Shown: positions 29,150 to 38,887, counted from the stretch's first letter. The stretch: DNA of 64,000 nucleotides from Solenopsis invicta (GCF_016802725.1 NC_052665.1:3348001-3412000), one strand, 5' to 3'. Program-made: numbers and translations. The notes: generated by a model not told the origin, from the sequence alone.

Positions 29150-31282
29150 AGACTTATATCAGTCAAAGTTCGAAATTTTGAGTAAAATTTTTTTTGTGCA
29201 TTTCTTTTTTCGAAAATTCAAAGGCTTATATCAGAAAAAGTTCGAAATTCTTGAGTAAAACTTTTTTTGCCAGTTTCTCCAACATTTCTGTGTTCTGATA
29301 GCCCCCAGAAGAGTTCTAACTTTTATCACGACTGATCGAATCGCTAATGTGAAAAACGAAAGTCTTATATCAGTCAAAGTTCGAAATTTTTGAGTAAAAT
29401 TTTTTTTGCCAGTTTCTCCAATATTTCTGTGTTCTGATAGCCCCCAGAAGAATTCTGACTTTTGTCATGATGGATCGAATCGCTAAAGTGAAAAACGAAA
29501 CAGTTATATCAGTCAAAGTTCGAAAATTTTGAGGAAAATTGTTTTAGCCAATTTCTCCAATATCTCTGTGTTCTGATAGCCCACAGAAGAGATATAACTT
29601 TTATCATGATGTATCGAATCGCTGAACTGAAATAGGAAATACTTATATCAGGCAAATTTCGAAATTTTTGAGTAAAATTTTTTTTGCTCATTTCTCCAAT
29701 ATCTGCGTGTTCTGATAGTCCCGAGAAGTGTTCTAACTTTTATCATAATGGATAGAATCGCTAATGTGAAAGACGAAAGAGTTATATCAGTCAAAGTCCA
29801 AAACTTTTTAGTAAAATTGGTTTTTTTGCGAATTTCTCCAATATCTCTGTGTTCTGATAGCCCGGAGAAGAGTTCTAACTTTTATCATAATGGATCGAAT
29901 CGCTAAAGTGAAAGACAAAAGAGTTATATGAGTCAAAGTTCGAAAATTTTGAGGAAAATTTTTTTTGCGAATTTCTCCAATATCTCTGTCTTCTGATAGC
30001 TCCGAGAAGAGTTCTAACTTTTATAATGATGAATCGAATCGCTAAAGTGAAAAACGAAAGACTTATATCAGTTAAAGTTCGAAATTTTTAAGTAATATTT
30101 TTTTTGCGATTTTCTCCAATATCTCTGTGTTCTGATAGCCCCCAGAAGAGTTCTAACTTTTATCATGATGGATCGAATAGTTAAAGTGAAAAACGAAAGA
30201 CTTATATCAGTCAAAGTTCATAATATTTGAGTAAAATTTTTTTGCGAATTTCTCCAATATCTCTGTGTTCTGATAGCCTCCAGAAGAGTTCTAACTTTTA
30301 TCATGATGTATCGAATCGCTAAAGTGAAAATCGAAAGACTTATATCAGTCAAAGTTCGAAATTTTGAGTAAAATTTTTTTTGTGCATTTCTCTTTTCGAA
30401 AATTGAAAGGCTTATATCAGAAAAAGTTCGAAATTCTTGAGTAAAACTTTTTTTGCCAGTTTCTCCAATATTTCTGTGTTCTGATAGCCCCCAGAAGAGT
30501 TCTAACTTTTATCACGACTGATCGAATCGCTAAAGTGAAAAACGAAAGTCTTATATCAGTCAAAGTTCGAAATTTTTGAGTAAAATTTTTTTTGCCAGTT
30601 TCTCCAATATTTCTGTGTTCTGATAGCCCCCAGAGGAATTCTAACTTTTATCATAATGGATCGAATCGCTAAAGTGAAAAAAGAAAGACTTATATCAGTC
30701 AAAGTTCGGATTTTGAGTAAAATTTTTTTTGTGAATTTCTCTTTTCGAAAATCGAAAGACTTATATCAGTCAAAGTTCGAAATTTTGAGTAAAATTTTTT
30801 TTACCAGTTTTTCCAATATTTCTGTGTTCTGATAGCCCCCTGAAGAATTCTGACTTTTGTCATGATGGATCGAATCGCTAAAGTGAAAAACGAAACAGTT
30901 ATATCAGTCAAAATTTGAAATTTTTGAGTAAAATTTTTTTTGCGATTTTCTCCAATATTTCTGTGTTCTGATAGCCCCCAGAAGATTTCTAACTTTTATC
31001 ATGATGGATCGTATCGCTAAAATGAAAGACGAAAGACATATCAGTCAAAGTTCGAAATTTTTAAGTAAAATTTTTTTGCTAATTTCTCCAATATCTCTGT
31101 GTTCTGATAGCCTCCAGAATAGTTCTAACTTTTATCATGATGGATCGAATCGCTAAAGTAAAAAACAAAAGGTTTACATCAGTCTAAGTTCGAAATTTTG
31201 AGTAAAATTTTTTTTGTCAATTTCTTCAATATTTTTGGGTTCTGATAGCCCACCGAAAAGTTCTAACTTTTATCATAATGGC
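29150..31282. repeat. Diverged right edge of satellite array with shortened monomers
   Basis: Here the monomers lose their regular dimer pattern, gain many substitutions (cccccagaag in place of ccccgagaag, tttgccagtttctcc) and show internal deletions. Three shortened monomers, near 29,205, 30,385 and 30,735, jump from the gtg(c/a)atttct word straight to cgaaaat, missing the central gatagcc...atcat segment. The first two lie in a larger unit repeated with an offset of about 1.18 kb. The last monomer stops at 31,282 within the taatgg word. Decay at array ends is expected when unequal exchange homogenises only the interior. Confidence 0.85.
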
Positions 31283-31674
31283 TCTGTTTGGTTTAAGTGT
31301 TTGTAGATGGCGATGATAAGTAGTTCTTTGTTAGTTCGTGAGACCTTCTAGCGTACTGTTGTATCTCTATGCACTGTGTGTACTGTCGTTCTTCATCTTC
31401 TTTGTCTAATTGTAAGCGTGATAAATAAAAATTTTATACGGTCAAGTGCATAGCATGTAATATTCTTTTAATTACTAAGTTGAAATATTTTTACTTTAGT
31501 TTGCGAGAAATGTATTACTTGTATTGTTGTTGCAGGCGCTAGGCCATTGAGTGTACATTGAGTATAATTTTAATAAAAGTTCTAGTTGCATTTCTATCTC
31601 AATTGGTCCGATTCAACATTCCCTGATTTTTGCATGGTTCCCTGCACATCAATTGTATCTCACAATAACGACAT
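31283..31674. other. Single-copy spacer, no gene seen
   Basis: Between the last satellite monomer and the first microsatellite repeat the DNA is non-repetitive and AT-rich, with no ORF or RNA gene that I can recognise. It is the only unique sequence between the satellite and the transposon nest. Confidence 0.6.
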
Positions 31675-31696
31675 ATGGCGATGATTGCGATGATGG
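31675..31696. repeat. Stub of ATGGCGATG microsatellite left of the LTR element
   Basis: The bases just before the left LTR read as a few units of the same GATGGC/GATTGC microsatellite that resumes at 36,972 on the far side of the retrotransposon. This shows the retrotransposon inserted into a pre-existing microsatellite. A precise target-site duplication cannot be fixed inside such a repeat: the bases before the left LTR end in atgg and those after the right LTR begin atgc. Confidence 0.75.
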
Positions 31697-31949
31697 TGTG
31701 GGATTGTGAGAATTGATATCTGCTCCCAGACGTATCCACGTACGTCGTATGCGTGCGGTAGGTCGTTCGTGGTAATGAGAAACACAGCTTGGATACAAGA
31801 GATGATTTATTCAAGTCGAGTACGACTGATCAGTTCGGGCGCCGAGAACGAAGTGAATCGCAACGTGCTGCTCGCAGGCAGCCAACTTCGTATCGTATGC
31901 TTGCTTGTCACTGCAGCGCTAGAGGAAAGCAGTGGTGCCAGTCCCCACA
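31697..31949 (-). repeat. 3' LTR of the gypsy element
   Basis: 253 bp, TGTGGG...CCCACA. It matches the right LTR base for base except at one position near its left end (gagaattg here, gagagttg in the other copy). On the minus strand it carries AATAAA (plus-strand 31,806-31,811), a likely polyadenylation signal, and a TCAGT word that fits an arthropod initiator. Confidence 0.95.
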
Positions 31950-31962
31950 TACTCCCCCCCGA
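31950..31962 (-). other. Polypurine tract
   Basis: Directly inside the 3' LTR the minus strand reads a run of seven G followed by AGTA. This is the expected position and composition of the tract that primes plus-strand DNA synthesis in LTR retrotransposons. Confidence 0.8.
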
Positions 31963-31988
31963 GTGACAATGAGTACATTGGCATGATA

Positions 31989-34900
31989 TTACAAAGCAAA
32001 CGTGACCTTTTTACGCGTGTAGGTTTTTAATCCTGGGCGTTCGCAGCTGGGCGTGACGTGCGCTTGACCGCTGTTTAACATGAGATCGTCGCGTATAAAG
32101 TATGCTGGTTTTATATTTTCTACAGATATGCTGCGTTTAATGCCGTTGACGTCGATGTCGAAAACACGGTCGGACACTCGTTCGATGACTCGATGGGGAC
32201 CAGTGTAAGGACGTTTGAGAGATTTTCTGGTGCCCCCTACGCGAAGAAATACGTGAGAACAAGAGTGTAAGTCTTTAAAATAAAATGCGCGTTTTTTGTG
32301 CTTGTGTTCTATAGGTGCTGGCTTAATCTTACGCATGACCTCCCTGAATTCCTCGACGAACGCATGAGGATTCGGGGTGAGGTCGTCTGGAATTACAAAT
32401 TCGCCTGGAATGCGCAGGGTTGTTCCATAGACGAATTCCGCGGGTGATGCGCCGGTATCGAGACGGACGTGGTTGCGTAAACCTAATGGTACTGTTGAGA
32501 TTACTTGTGTCCATTCTTTGTCGGCGTGACACATTATTGCGGCTTTAAAGCTCCTATGCCAGCGTTCGACCATGCCGTTCGCGGCGGGATGATACGCTGT
32601 TGTACGGATGCGCTGGCAGCCGATAAGCTGAAGAAGCGCTGTAAAGAGCTGAGATTCAAATTGACTGCCCTGGTCAATCGTTAATGTTTTGGGTGCACCG
32701 TAATTAGCGATTCAGTGATCGTAAAATGCTCGCACAACTGTGGCGGCTTCAATATTTTTAAGCGGAATTGCAACTGGCCAACGCGAAAATCGATCTATTA
32801 AAGTTAGACAGTATTTAAAACCGTTCGATTCGGGCAAGGGCCCTATTATGTCTAGATGTACGTGCTCGAATCGGCCATCCGGCGCTACAAATTTTTCCGG
32901 AATAGTTTGAACGTGTCTCGAAATTTTTGATTGTTGGCAGTCGATGCAATTTTTGCACCATTTTGCGATGTCGCGATGCATGTTAGGCCACACATAGCGC
33001 TGGCGTATAACGCGATCCGTGACTTTAGGACCTGAGTGCGCTGAGTCGTGAAACATGTGGAAAACGCGATTGCGTAATGATGCTGGAATGTAAGGCCGGA
33101 TGGCTTCTCCGGTCATTTCGCAGTACAACGTAGTGTGTGCGGGACCCCACTGAATTTTTTTTAAGGCGAGTGGATAGTCCGGAGTGTCGCGGATCGATCG
33201 CAATTGGTCGTCGCGTTCTTGTTGCTCGGCGAGCTCGTTTAACTCGATTTCTACGGGCAAACGAATCGTTTCGACGCGGGAAAGCGAATCGGCGACCACG
33301 TTGTCGTTACCGGAAAGGTATTCGATGCATGTGGTGAACTGCGAAATGTAAGACAGTTGCCTCTGTTGACGCGGTGAAGCTTTTTCGGAACGCTGCAGAA
33401 ACGCGTAGATAAGAGGTTTATGATCTGTTATGACTTTAAAGTCACGACCTTCTAAGAGGTGCCGAAAATATTTGATCGCTTCGAAAATAGCTGTAAGCTC
33501 GCGATCATACGCACTGTATTTGAGTTGCGCTGGAGAGAATTTGCGTGAGAAAAACGAGAGTGGTTTCCAAGCGTTGTCGAGCTGTTGCTCGACAACGGCT
33601 CCCATGGCAAAATCGGAAGCGTCGCTGATTAAACGCGTTGGTGCAGCGTCCGCCGGGTGTGAAAGTATCACTGCGTTGGCCAGGCTTGTTTTGCATTTTA
33701 CGAATGCTTCTTTAGCATCGGTCGTCCACTCAATTTTTCTTTTGTCATTCTTGCGAGAATCGCGGAGATATTCGTTAAGCGGAGCTTGGTCGCTGGCGGC
33801 GTTGGGCAGAAGTCGGTGGTAAAAATTAATGAGACCGAGAAAGCGACGCAACTCTACAATCGTCCGCGGTTTGGGAAAGTCGAGAACGACTTGAACTTTA
33901 GAGGGAGACGGTTTACATCCCTCGTTGTTTATAATGAAGCCGAGAAATTCGATTTCATGTTTGCCGAACTCGCATTTCTCGACGTTGAGTCGAAGATTGT
34001 ATTCTTTCAAACGCTGCATAACAATGCGCAGGTGTTTTTCATGCTCTTCGAGGGAGGAGGACGCTATTAGAATGTCGTCAATGAATGCGAAGACGAATTC
34101 CAGATTGCCGAGCGCACGGAAGATATGGCGTTGGAACGTCTGACTGGCATTTCTAAGGCCGTAGGTCATGTATTTGAATTCAAAAAGCCCGAACGGCGTG
34201 ATGACCGCCGTTTTAGGAATATCCTCCGGCGCGACCGGAATCTGGTTGTACGCCTGGTGAAGGTCAAGTTTAGAGAACACGGTTCTACCCTGTAGGTTGG
34301 AGGAGCAATCGTGCAAATGCGGCACGGGAAACCTATCTGGCACGGTTACCGCGTTGAGGCGTCTATAGTCCCCGCAGATTCTCCACGTTCCGTCTTTTTT
34401 TTTTATCATGTGAATGGGGCTTGCCCACGGGCTGTCAGACGGTCTACAGATTCCGCGTTCTGTTAATTTTTGAAAGTCAGCTTTTGCTGCTTTTAATTTA
34501 TCCGAGCTTAATCTGCGTGGACGTTCGGCTACCGGCTGGCCTTTTGTTAGGATATGATGTTGCACGTCGCAGTTAATAGCCGTATGCGATTGCTCGAGGC
34601 CGGTAACTTCTGGAAAGTCCGCTAAGATGCGCGCGAATTTGGTGCCTGGACAGACTGTACCGATTGCTACTGACGGTGTTACCTTCACGATGCCTGCGGT
34701 GAACACGTGATTTTGTGAATCGATGAGTTTACGACCTTTGAGGTCGGGCAGAAGGCCGTAGTGCTTAATCAGGTCGGCCCCTATAATAGGGTACGGTACC
34801 GATGCTACACAAAAGTTCCACGTGAGTGGAGCCCGAGATGCAGAGTGCGAAACGACTCTCCGTATGTGTTTATTTGTGTGTTGTTTGCCGCGTACAACTT

Positions 34901-35058
34901 GAAGTCGTTGGGTATCTTATTAGAGGCGTTAGTCACCGGAAGTAATGAAATTTCTGTCAATTAAAAATAGTTCTCCCGTGACGCGATCACGAATATGGAG
35001 GCGTACTGACGAGGGATCTGTTAAGTTTGCCTCCGAAATAACAGACCCGTTTATTCCC
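31989..35058 (-). pseudogene. pol: gypsy pol (protease-RT-RNase H-integrase), disabled
   Basis: The frame opens near 35,058, overlapping the end of gag in the -1 frame, and ends at 31,989. The reverse transcriptase core is intact, with [12 protein letters not shown] and the catalytic FIDD box near 34,080. RNase H has an ISDAS box. Integrase has a zinc-binding region ending in CKNCIDC, the DIIGPLP region, DQGSQF and NGMVERWHR. There are three lesions. First, around 34,950 the protease loses the residues right after its catalytic Asp, a frame change that fits an 8-nt deletion. Second, near 34,825 a 1-nt change returns the frame. Third, a TGA at 32,712-32,714 lies in integrase, after which the frame continues open to the end. 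RT and RNase H could still be made but the protease cannot work as written. Assembly error is an alternative explanation for the lesions. Confidence 0.92.
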
Positions 35059-35929
35059 CCTTACTGTCTGAATCGGACTTGTTTTTGGGCCATGAACACG
35101 GAAGTTTTTCGGTTCCCTTGCACGATCGCGCCTGGTCCCCGAACGTACGATGCGGCCAACAGACCCTGGAATTTCTACTGCTGGATCGTTTGCGATTTTT
35201 GTTCGGTCTTTCTTTGCTTCGCGATCTGCTCGATCGTTTAAGTTGCGCGGTGAGGGCTGCGAGATCGGCGGAGAGACGGTCGACCTTGTTTTCCAAGTCC
35301 GACGATCGCGGTTCCTTGGTGGACGCGGCCGCGCATTGTACGGACTCGCTTGACGTTTCAGCAATTTTGTCTGCCATTTTCGCTAATTTGTCAAGCTCCG
35401 CGCAGTCCGAGATGGCAAGGATTCCCCGTACGTAAGGAGTGAGATGTTCTAAAAAAATTGTTTTAATAACGGTGTCGTCGCAACGTTTGTCCGCGTTGAG
35501 ATTACGTAACCTTCCTAAAATTTGCGAGGGCTTTCCAGAAGTTAGCACCTGACCCTTAATTAATTGGCGCAGCTGAGTTTCGGCCGATGCCGAGAAACTC
35601 TCGATAATGCGCTGTTTGAGCTTAGTGTAGGGCTCGTTTGCGTCTGGTTCTGATATGAGGTCTCTACATGCCACGATCGCTTCGGCGTCTAACGACATTA
35701 TCACATGATGGGCTTTCGTTTTTTGATCCGTGATACGCGCCGTTTCGAAGGTTGCCTCAACTTGGATAAACCAGATAACCGGATCTTTGATTAGAAACGG
35801 TGGGATTTTAGGGATTCTATACGAGTCGATTCGCGAAACGCCCGCACCCGATAGGCCTTGCATCTGCTGAACCGTGTTTTGCATCTGCCGTAATTGCTCC
35901 TGCAATTCTTCTACTGTGGGGGGAGGCAT
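35051..35929 (-). CDS. gag: gypsy gag, nucleocapsid/capsid polyprotein
   Basis: An intact 292-codon ORF starting MPPPTVEELQ. The N-terminal 30 residues form a short Gln-rich helical stretch. Next comes the typical insect gypsy capsid region (KIPPFLIKDPVIWFIQVEA, then a PYTKLKQRI region and an LDKLAKMADKI helix at roughly residues 40-195). A basic Arg/Ser/Lys-rich segment follows (about 230-260), then a Cys/His motif of the pattern C..H...C...C (CWPHRTFGDQARSC) in place of a classical CCHC knuckle. This protein would package the element RNA in virus-like particles. It ends with TAA at 35,051, just after a run of five G where a -1 shift would enter pol. It appears undamaged, unlike pol. Confidence 0.93.
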   Translation of the reverse strand: MPPPTVEELQEQLRQMQNTVQQMQGLSGAGVSRIDSYRIPKIPPFLIKDPVIWFIQVEATFETARITDQKTKAHHVIMSLDAEAIVACRDLISEPDANEPYTKLKQRIIESFSASAETQLRQLIKGQVLTSGKPSQILGRLRNLNADKRCDDTVIKTIFLEHLTPYVRGILAISDCAELDKLAKMADKIAETSSESVQCAAASTKEPRSSDLENKVDRLSADLAALTAQLKRSSRSRSKERPNKNRKRSSSRNSRVCWPHRTFGDQARSCKGTEKLPCSWPKNKSDSDSKGE

Positions 35930-36718
35930 TGTTATAAAAACGCGTTACGCTATTTATACTCTGCGGCGCTTGCTGAGACAAAAACGAGTTGAACGCGTTG
36001 CGTTGTTTGAACTGCGTGGTGCGCGATGTGTTTCACTGTTGCGATGCGTGCACAAACTCGCGCGATTGTTTCCAAAATGGCGTCCGCTATTATGCGTACT
36101 GGCGCGAGAATGCTGGATTACAAATGGCGGTAGATGCGCGACGCGCTTGGCAAAGAACGAAGGGCTTACAAACGGTTGATGCGTGTTACAAATGGTACCT
36201 CAAACACAGATTTGATTAAGGTGGTCTCTGCTGTTGCTGACTGCGATGCCTTGGCTGTGCTGCAGGCGAAACTGCGAATCTACGTGATGCCTAGTAGCTG
36301 ATGTTCCGGCTGAGCTTTAGGCGAAGCTGCGAAGTTGCATGACGTCTCGTAGCTGATGTCCCGGGCTAGCTGGTTGCTGCCTTTGCTGCCGTGCTGCGTT
36401 GTATCTCTCGCGCTCTTTACGGCGACGCCCTGAGTGCGTGGGGCCCTTTGGCGACGATGAAGCCGGTCGTATGTGTCCGGTGTGAAGATACCTTGTCGCG
36501 CTCGTATTTTGGGCGATGGTGCTTTCTTTGACTTGCACCCTTGACAATGCTAAACTGTCGGCTTTTCCCGATGCGTCTTAGTTCGAAGGCAATGGCTGTT
36601 GTGGCTGCGCTTCGCACTACGTGTGTATTCTTTTAGATTACTCACACGTGGTTGTGCGTTGATCGGCCGAGGGCCAAAATTCTGCTGTTTCTCAGATCGA
36701 GAGCACGAGGGTCACCAA
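35930..36718 (-). other. gypsy leader (5' untranslated region)
   Basis: The stretch of about 790 bp between the 5' LTR and the gag start has no convincing coding sequence. It should hold the packaging signal and the primer-binding site. It contains partly repeated words such as gcgaa(g/a)ctgcgaa near 36,265-36,335. Confidence 0.7.
36701..36718 (-). promoter_or_regulatory. Candidate primer-binding site
   Basis: Starting one base after the 5' LTR the minus strand reads TGGTGACCC, complementary to a tRNA ending GGGTCACCA. The first nine or so bases fit the 3' end of eukaryotic tRNA-Trp as I know it; the match breaks down after that, so the primer tRNA is not assigned with confidence. Confidence 0.6.
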
Positions 36719-36971
36719 TGTGGGATTGTGAGAGTTGATATCTGCTCCCAGACGTATCCACGTACGTCGTATGCGTGCGGTAGGTCGTTCGTGGTAATGA
36801 GAAACACAGCTTGGATACAAGAGATGATTTATTCAAGTCGAGTACGACTGATCAGTTCGGGCGCCGAGAACGAAGTGAATCGCAACGTGCTGCTCGCAGG
36901 CAGCCAACTTCGTATCGTATGCTTGCTTGTCACTGCAGCGCTAGAGGAAAGCAGTGGTGCCAGTCCCCACA
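36719..36971 (-). repeat. 5' LTR of the gypsy element
   Basis: 253-bp LTR with the same ends and length as the left copy. It holds AATAAA on the minus strand (36,828-36,833) and a TCAGT initiator-like word about 20 bases upstream of it, so it should contain promoter and polyadenylation signals. Its right end abuts the GATGGCGAT microsatellite. Confidence 0.95.
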
Positions 36972-37296
36972 ATGCTGATGATGGCGATGATGGAGATGAT
37001 GGCGATTATGGCGATGATGGCGATGATGGCGATGATGGCGATGATCTCGATGATGATGGCGATGATAGCAATGATGATGACGATGATGGCGATGATAACG
37101 ATGATGGCGATGATGGCGATGATGGCGACGATGGCGATGATGGCGATGATGGCGATGATGATGGCGATGATGGCGATGATGGCGATAATGGTGATGATGG
37201 CGATGATGATGGCGATGATGGCGATGATGACGATGATAGCGATGATGGCGATAATGGCGACAATGGCGATGATGGCGATGATGGCGATGATGGCGA
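36972..37296. repeat. GATGGCGAT-type microsatellite (left cap)
   Basis: About 325 bp of slightly varied GATGATGGC / GATGGC units. Read in frame it would give Asp-Asp-Gly repeats, and the opposite strand gives Ile-Ala repeats. These long repeat ORFs, some of which run in from the LTR, are not genes. The repeat passes without a break into the terminal sequence ACCCAGAAAACATTTT at 37,297. Confidence 0.9.
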
Positions 37297-38367
37297 CCCA
37301 GAAAACATTTTGCGGGTAAACGTCCAGCAAATCACGCGCAAAAGGAATTCCTACAACGCAAGCAAAACCTTATCCAACTGCGTCGTCATAGCGCTAGCAA
37401 AACACTGGCACACTTTGTACGCAATTTCAATAAGCGATATGCACGCAAAATGCTAGCACACTTTGCGCGCAATCTCAATAAACGATATGCACGCAAAACG
37501 CTAGCACACTTTGCGCGCGATCTCAATAAGCTATATTCTGCTGAAAATGTGCTATTAAAACCGATTTAAAAAAAGTTAATCTGAATCGATCGGGATTCCT
37601 GCACCAAAAATACGGTATTAAGACCGATTGAAAAATAGGATCCAAACCCAGATAGATTTATTAAAACAGAATACATTAATGTAAACGTAATAAATGTTTA
37701 GTTTACAAAAAAAAATATTTTTTGAATTCTTTTCGTTAAAAAAAATTTAAAAAAAGATAAAATTTGAATTAAATATTTAATTTATGTACAAGATTAAATA
37801 ACAATACAAATTGTTATTTACATGTAAAAATATAAAATTTTATGTGGAACAGCGTTTCACATACACGCCATGTTTGAAAAGAATGAGAGCTGATATTCGT
37901 CTCAAGGTTACAAAAAGCAGCTCCTAAGAGTGTCATTAAAGTATGAGCTGACAAGTTGGCGACGGTGGCGCCTAGATATAACGCCTGTGGCCGCACTCAA
38001 CTCACGAGAAAATCTCCTGCGACGTGGCCGCCTAGCGGTGGCGTTAGCACTCACTTGTTAAACTCATTTCAATCTGAAATTACAGAATTTCAACTTGCTG
38101 GCAAAACTCACGCAAATCGCGTACACAGTTTACATGCATAAGACGCGCAAACTTTGCGCGCAAAAAATGTTATCTGGGGAGCAAACGACTAGCAATATGT
38201 TAGCCATCTGCATGTAATTTGCCAGTACATGGGACAATACATGAGCTAGCCACTTGTAAGCAATATACACGATGTAACACGTTCTACGAACAAAACGCAT
38301 GCAAATCTGTTACAAAGTTCGCATGCACATCGCGCGCAAAACTTGCCAGCAAAAAATGTTATCTGGG
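37297..38367. mobile_element. Non-autonomous TIR element with microsatellite caps
   Basis: The left end reads cccagaaaacattttgc and the right end, reversed, reads cccagataacattttttgc. The match continues outward into the microsatellites (GGCGATGATGGCGA on the left, GGCAATGATGGCAA on the right, reversed). The interior has no transposase ORF and is rich in the words gcgcgcaaa, gctagcacac and gcatgca, which may be subterminal binding motifs. A second copy of the right-end word gcaaaaaatgttatctggg lies inside, at 38,160-38,178. The superfamily is not recognised. Confidence 0.65.
37409..37540. repeat. 48-bp tandem repeat, ~2.7 copies
   Basis: A 48-bp unit beginning cacactttg and ending with the word gctag occurs twice in full and once in part, with a few differences (gtacgcaatttc, then gcgcgcaatctc, then gcgcgcgatctc). 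It lies in the subterminal part of the TIR element. Confidence 0.85.
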
Positions 38368-38640
38368 TTGCCATCATTGCCATTTTTTTGATAATATTTC
38401 CATCATTGCGTTCATTTCATTATGCGATTCTATTTCCATATTGCCATTCCATTGCCATCATTAACATCGAGAACATTGTCATAATTACCATCATTTCCAC
38501 CATTGCCGTCATTGCCGTCAGGCTATATATATTGTCATTGTCATCATTTCCATTATTGCCATTCCATTAACATCATTGCATTCATTCCAATATTTCCATC
38601 CCATTGCCATCCCATTTCCATCATTTCCACAATTGCTATC
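38368..38640. repeat. Degraded ATTGCCATC microsatellite (right cap)
   Basis: About 270 bp of irregular cattgccat / catttccat / cattgccgtc units, the reverse complement of the left-cap type but far more decayed. It begins directly at the right terminus of the TIR element. A simple insertion into one microsatellite would leave the same orientation on both sides; here the orientation is opposite. Confidence 0.8.
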
Positions 38641-38887
38641 GATTAATATCGAGAAGAATTTGATTAAAATCCGTTACTTTACTGATTAACACTTTAATAC
38701 TTTATATCGTATATTATTATATAATTCTTTATTAATTTTTTTTTGTAAAGTTTTGATTAATCTTTACGTGATATTTCGTAAAAACTGTTGAAAGGTTGTA
38801 TTAAAATCAGATCAATAATCTTCACGTTTGTAAGTTAGAGAATAAAAATAATACTCAAGTATCCATATATTTCATTGATTTTTATTA

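Larger units (their letters stand above)
1..31282. repeat. Satellite DNA array, ~140-bp monomer
   Basis: The same landmark words (for example ttctgatagcc and cgaatttctcc) recur about every 140 bp from the first base to 31,282, giving roughly 220 head-to-tail monomers. Each monomer carries an A/T tract with 7-9 T in a row and a ttcgaaa word. Two main types largely alternate: type 1 contains ataatggatcgaatcgctaa and type 2 contains atgatgtatcgaatcgctga, so the basic higher-order unit is a dimer of about 280 bp with occasional doublets of one type. The array has no visible insertion of foreign DNA and its left end is outside the window. Short ORFs of 60-134 codons appear on both strands but follow the repeat period and are not supported as genes. 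Such arrays are usually heterochromatic, pericentromeric or centromeric; which applies here cannot be read from the sequence. Confidence 0.97.
31697..36971 (-). mobile_element. Ty3/gypsy LTR retrotransposon, full length, minus strand
   Basis: A 5,275-bp element bounded by two 253-bp direct LTRs that begin TGTGGG and end CCCACA. In transcription order (right to left) it has a 5' LTR, a candidate primer-binding site, a leader, gag, pro-RT-RNase H-integrase, a polypurine tract and a 3' LTR. The order RT, RNase H, integrase is that of Ty3/gypsy elements. No envelope gene is present: integrase ends at 31,989, only about 40 bp from the 3' LTR. The LTRs differ at a single visible base, so insertion was recent, yet pol has three lesions. 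Coding regions are GC-richer than the flanking DNA. Confidence 0.95.

Noticed and set aside
1..31282. Dozens of short ORFs inside the satellite as a protein family
   Set aside because: They recur with the ~140-bp repeat, occur on both strands, lack any domain or start context, and change frame between monomers.
1..31282. CENP-B box in the satellite monomer
   Set aside because: The TTCG and CCGGG words found in some monomers do not have the required spacing and bases of the box; no monomer gave a match by eye.
1..31282. CRISPR array
   Set aside because: Repeats are contiguous monomers without unique spacers, and the context is eukaryotic.
33430..34143. Plus-strand ORFs of 60-130 codons across the gypsy pol region
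   Set aside because: They are antisense shadows of the RT/RNase H reading frame.
34987..35364. 125-codon minus-strand ORF between gag and pol
   Set aside because: It is a third-frame overlap of the gag C-terminus; the gag and pol frames carry the recognisable motifs.
36599..37456. 285-codon Asp/Gly-rich ORF and the 129-codon Ile/Ala-rich ORF on the other strand
   Set aside because: They consist of LTR sequence read through into a GATGGC microsatellite; repeat translation, not a gene.
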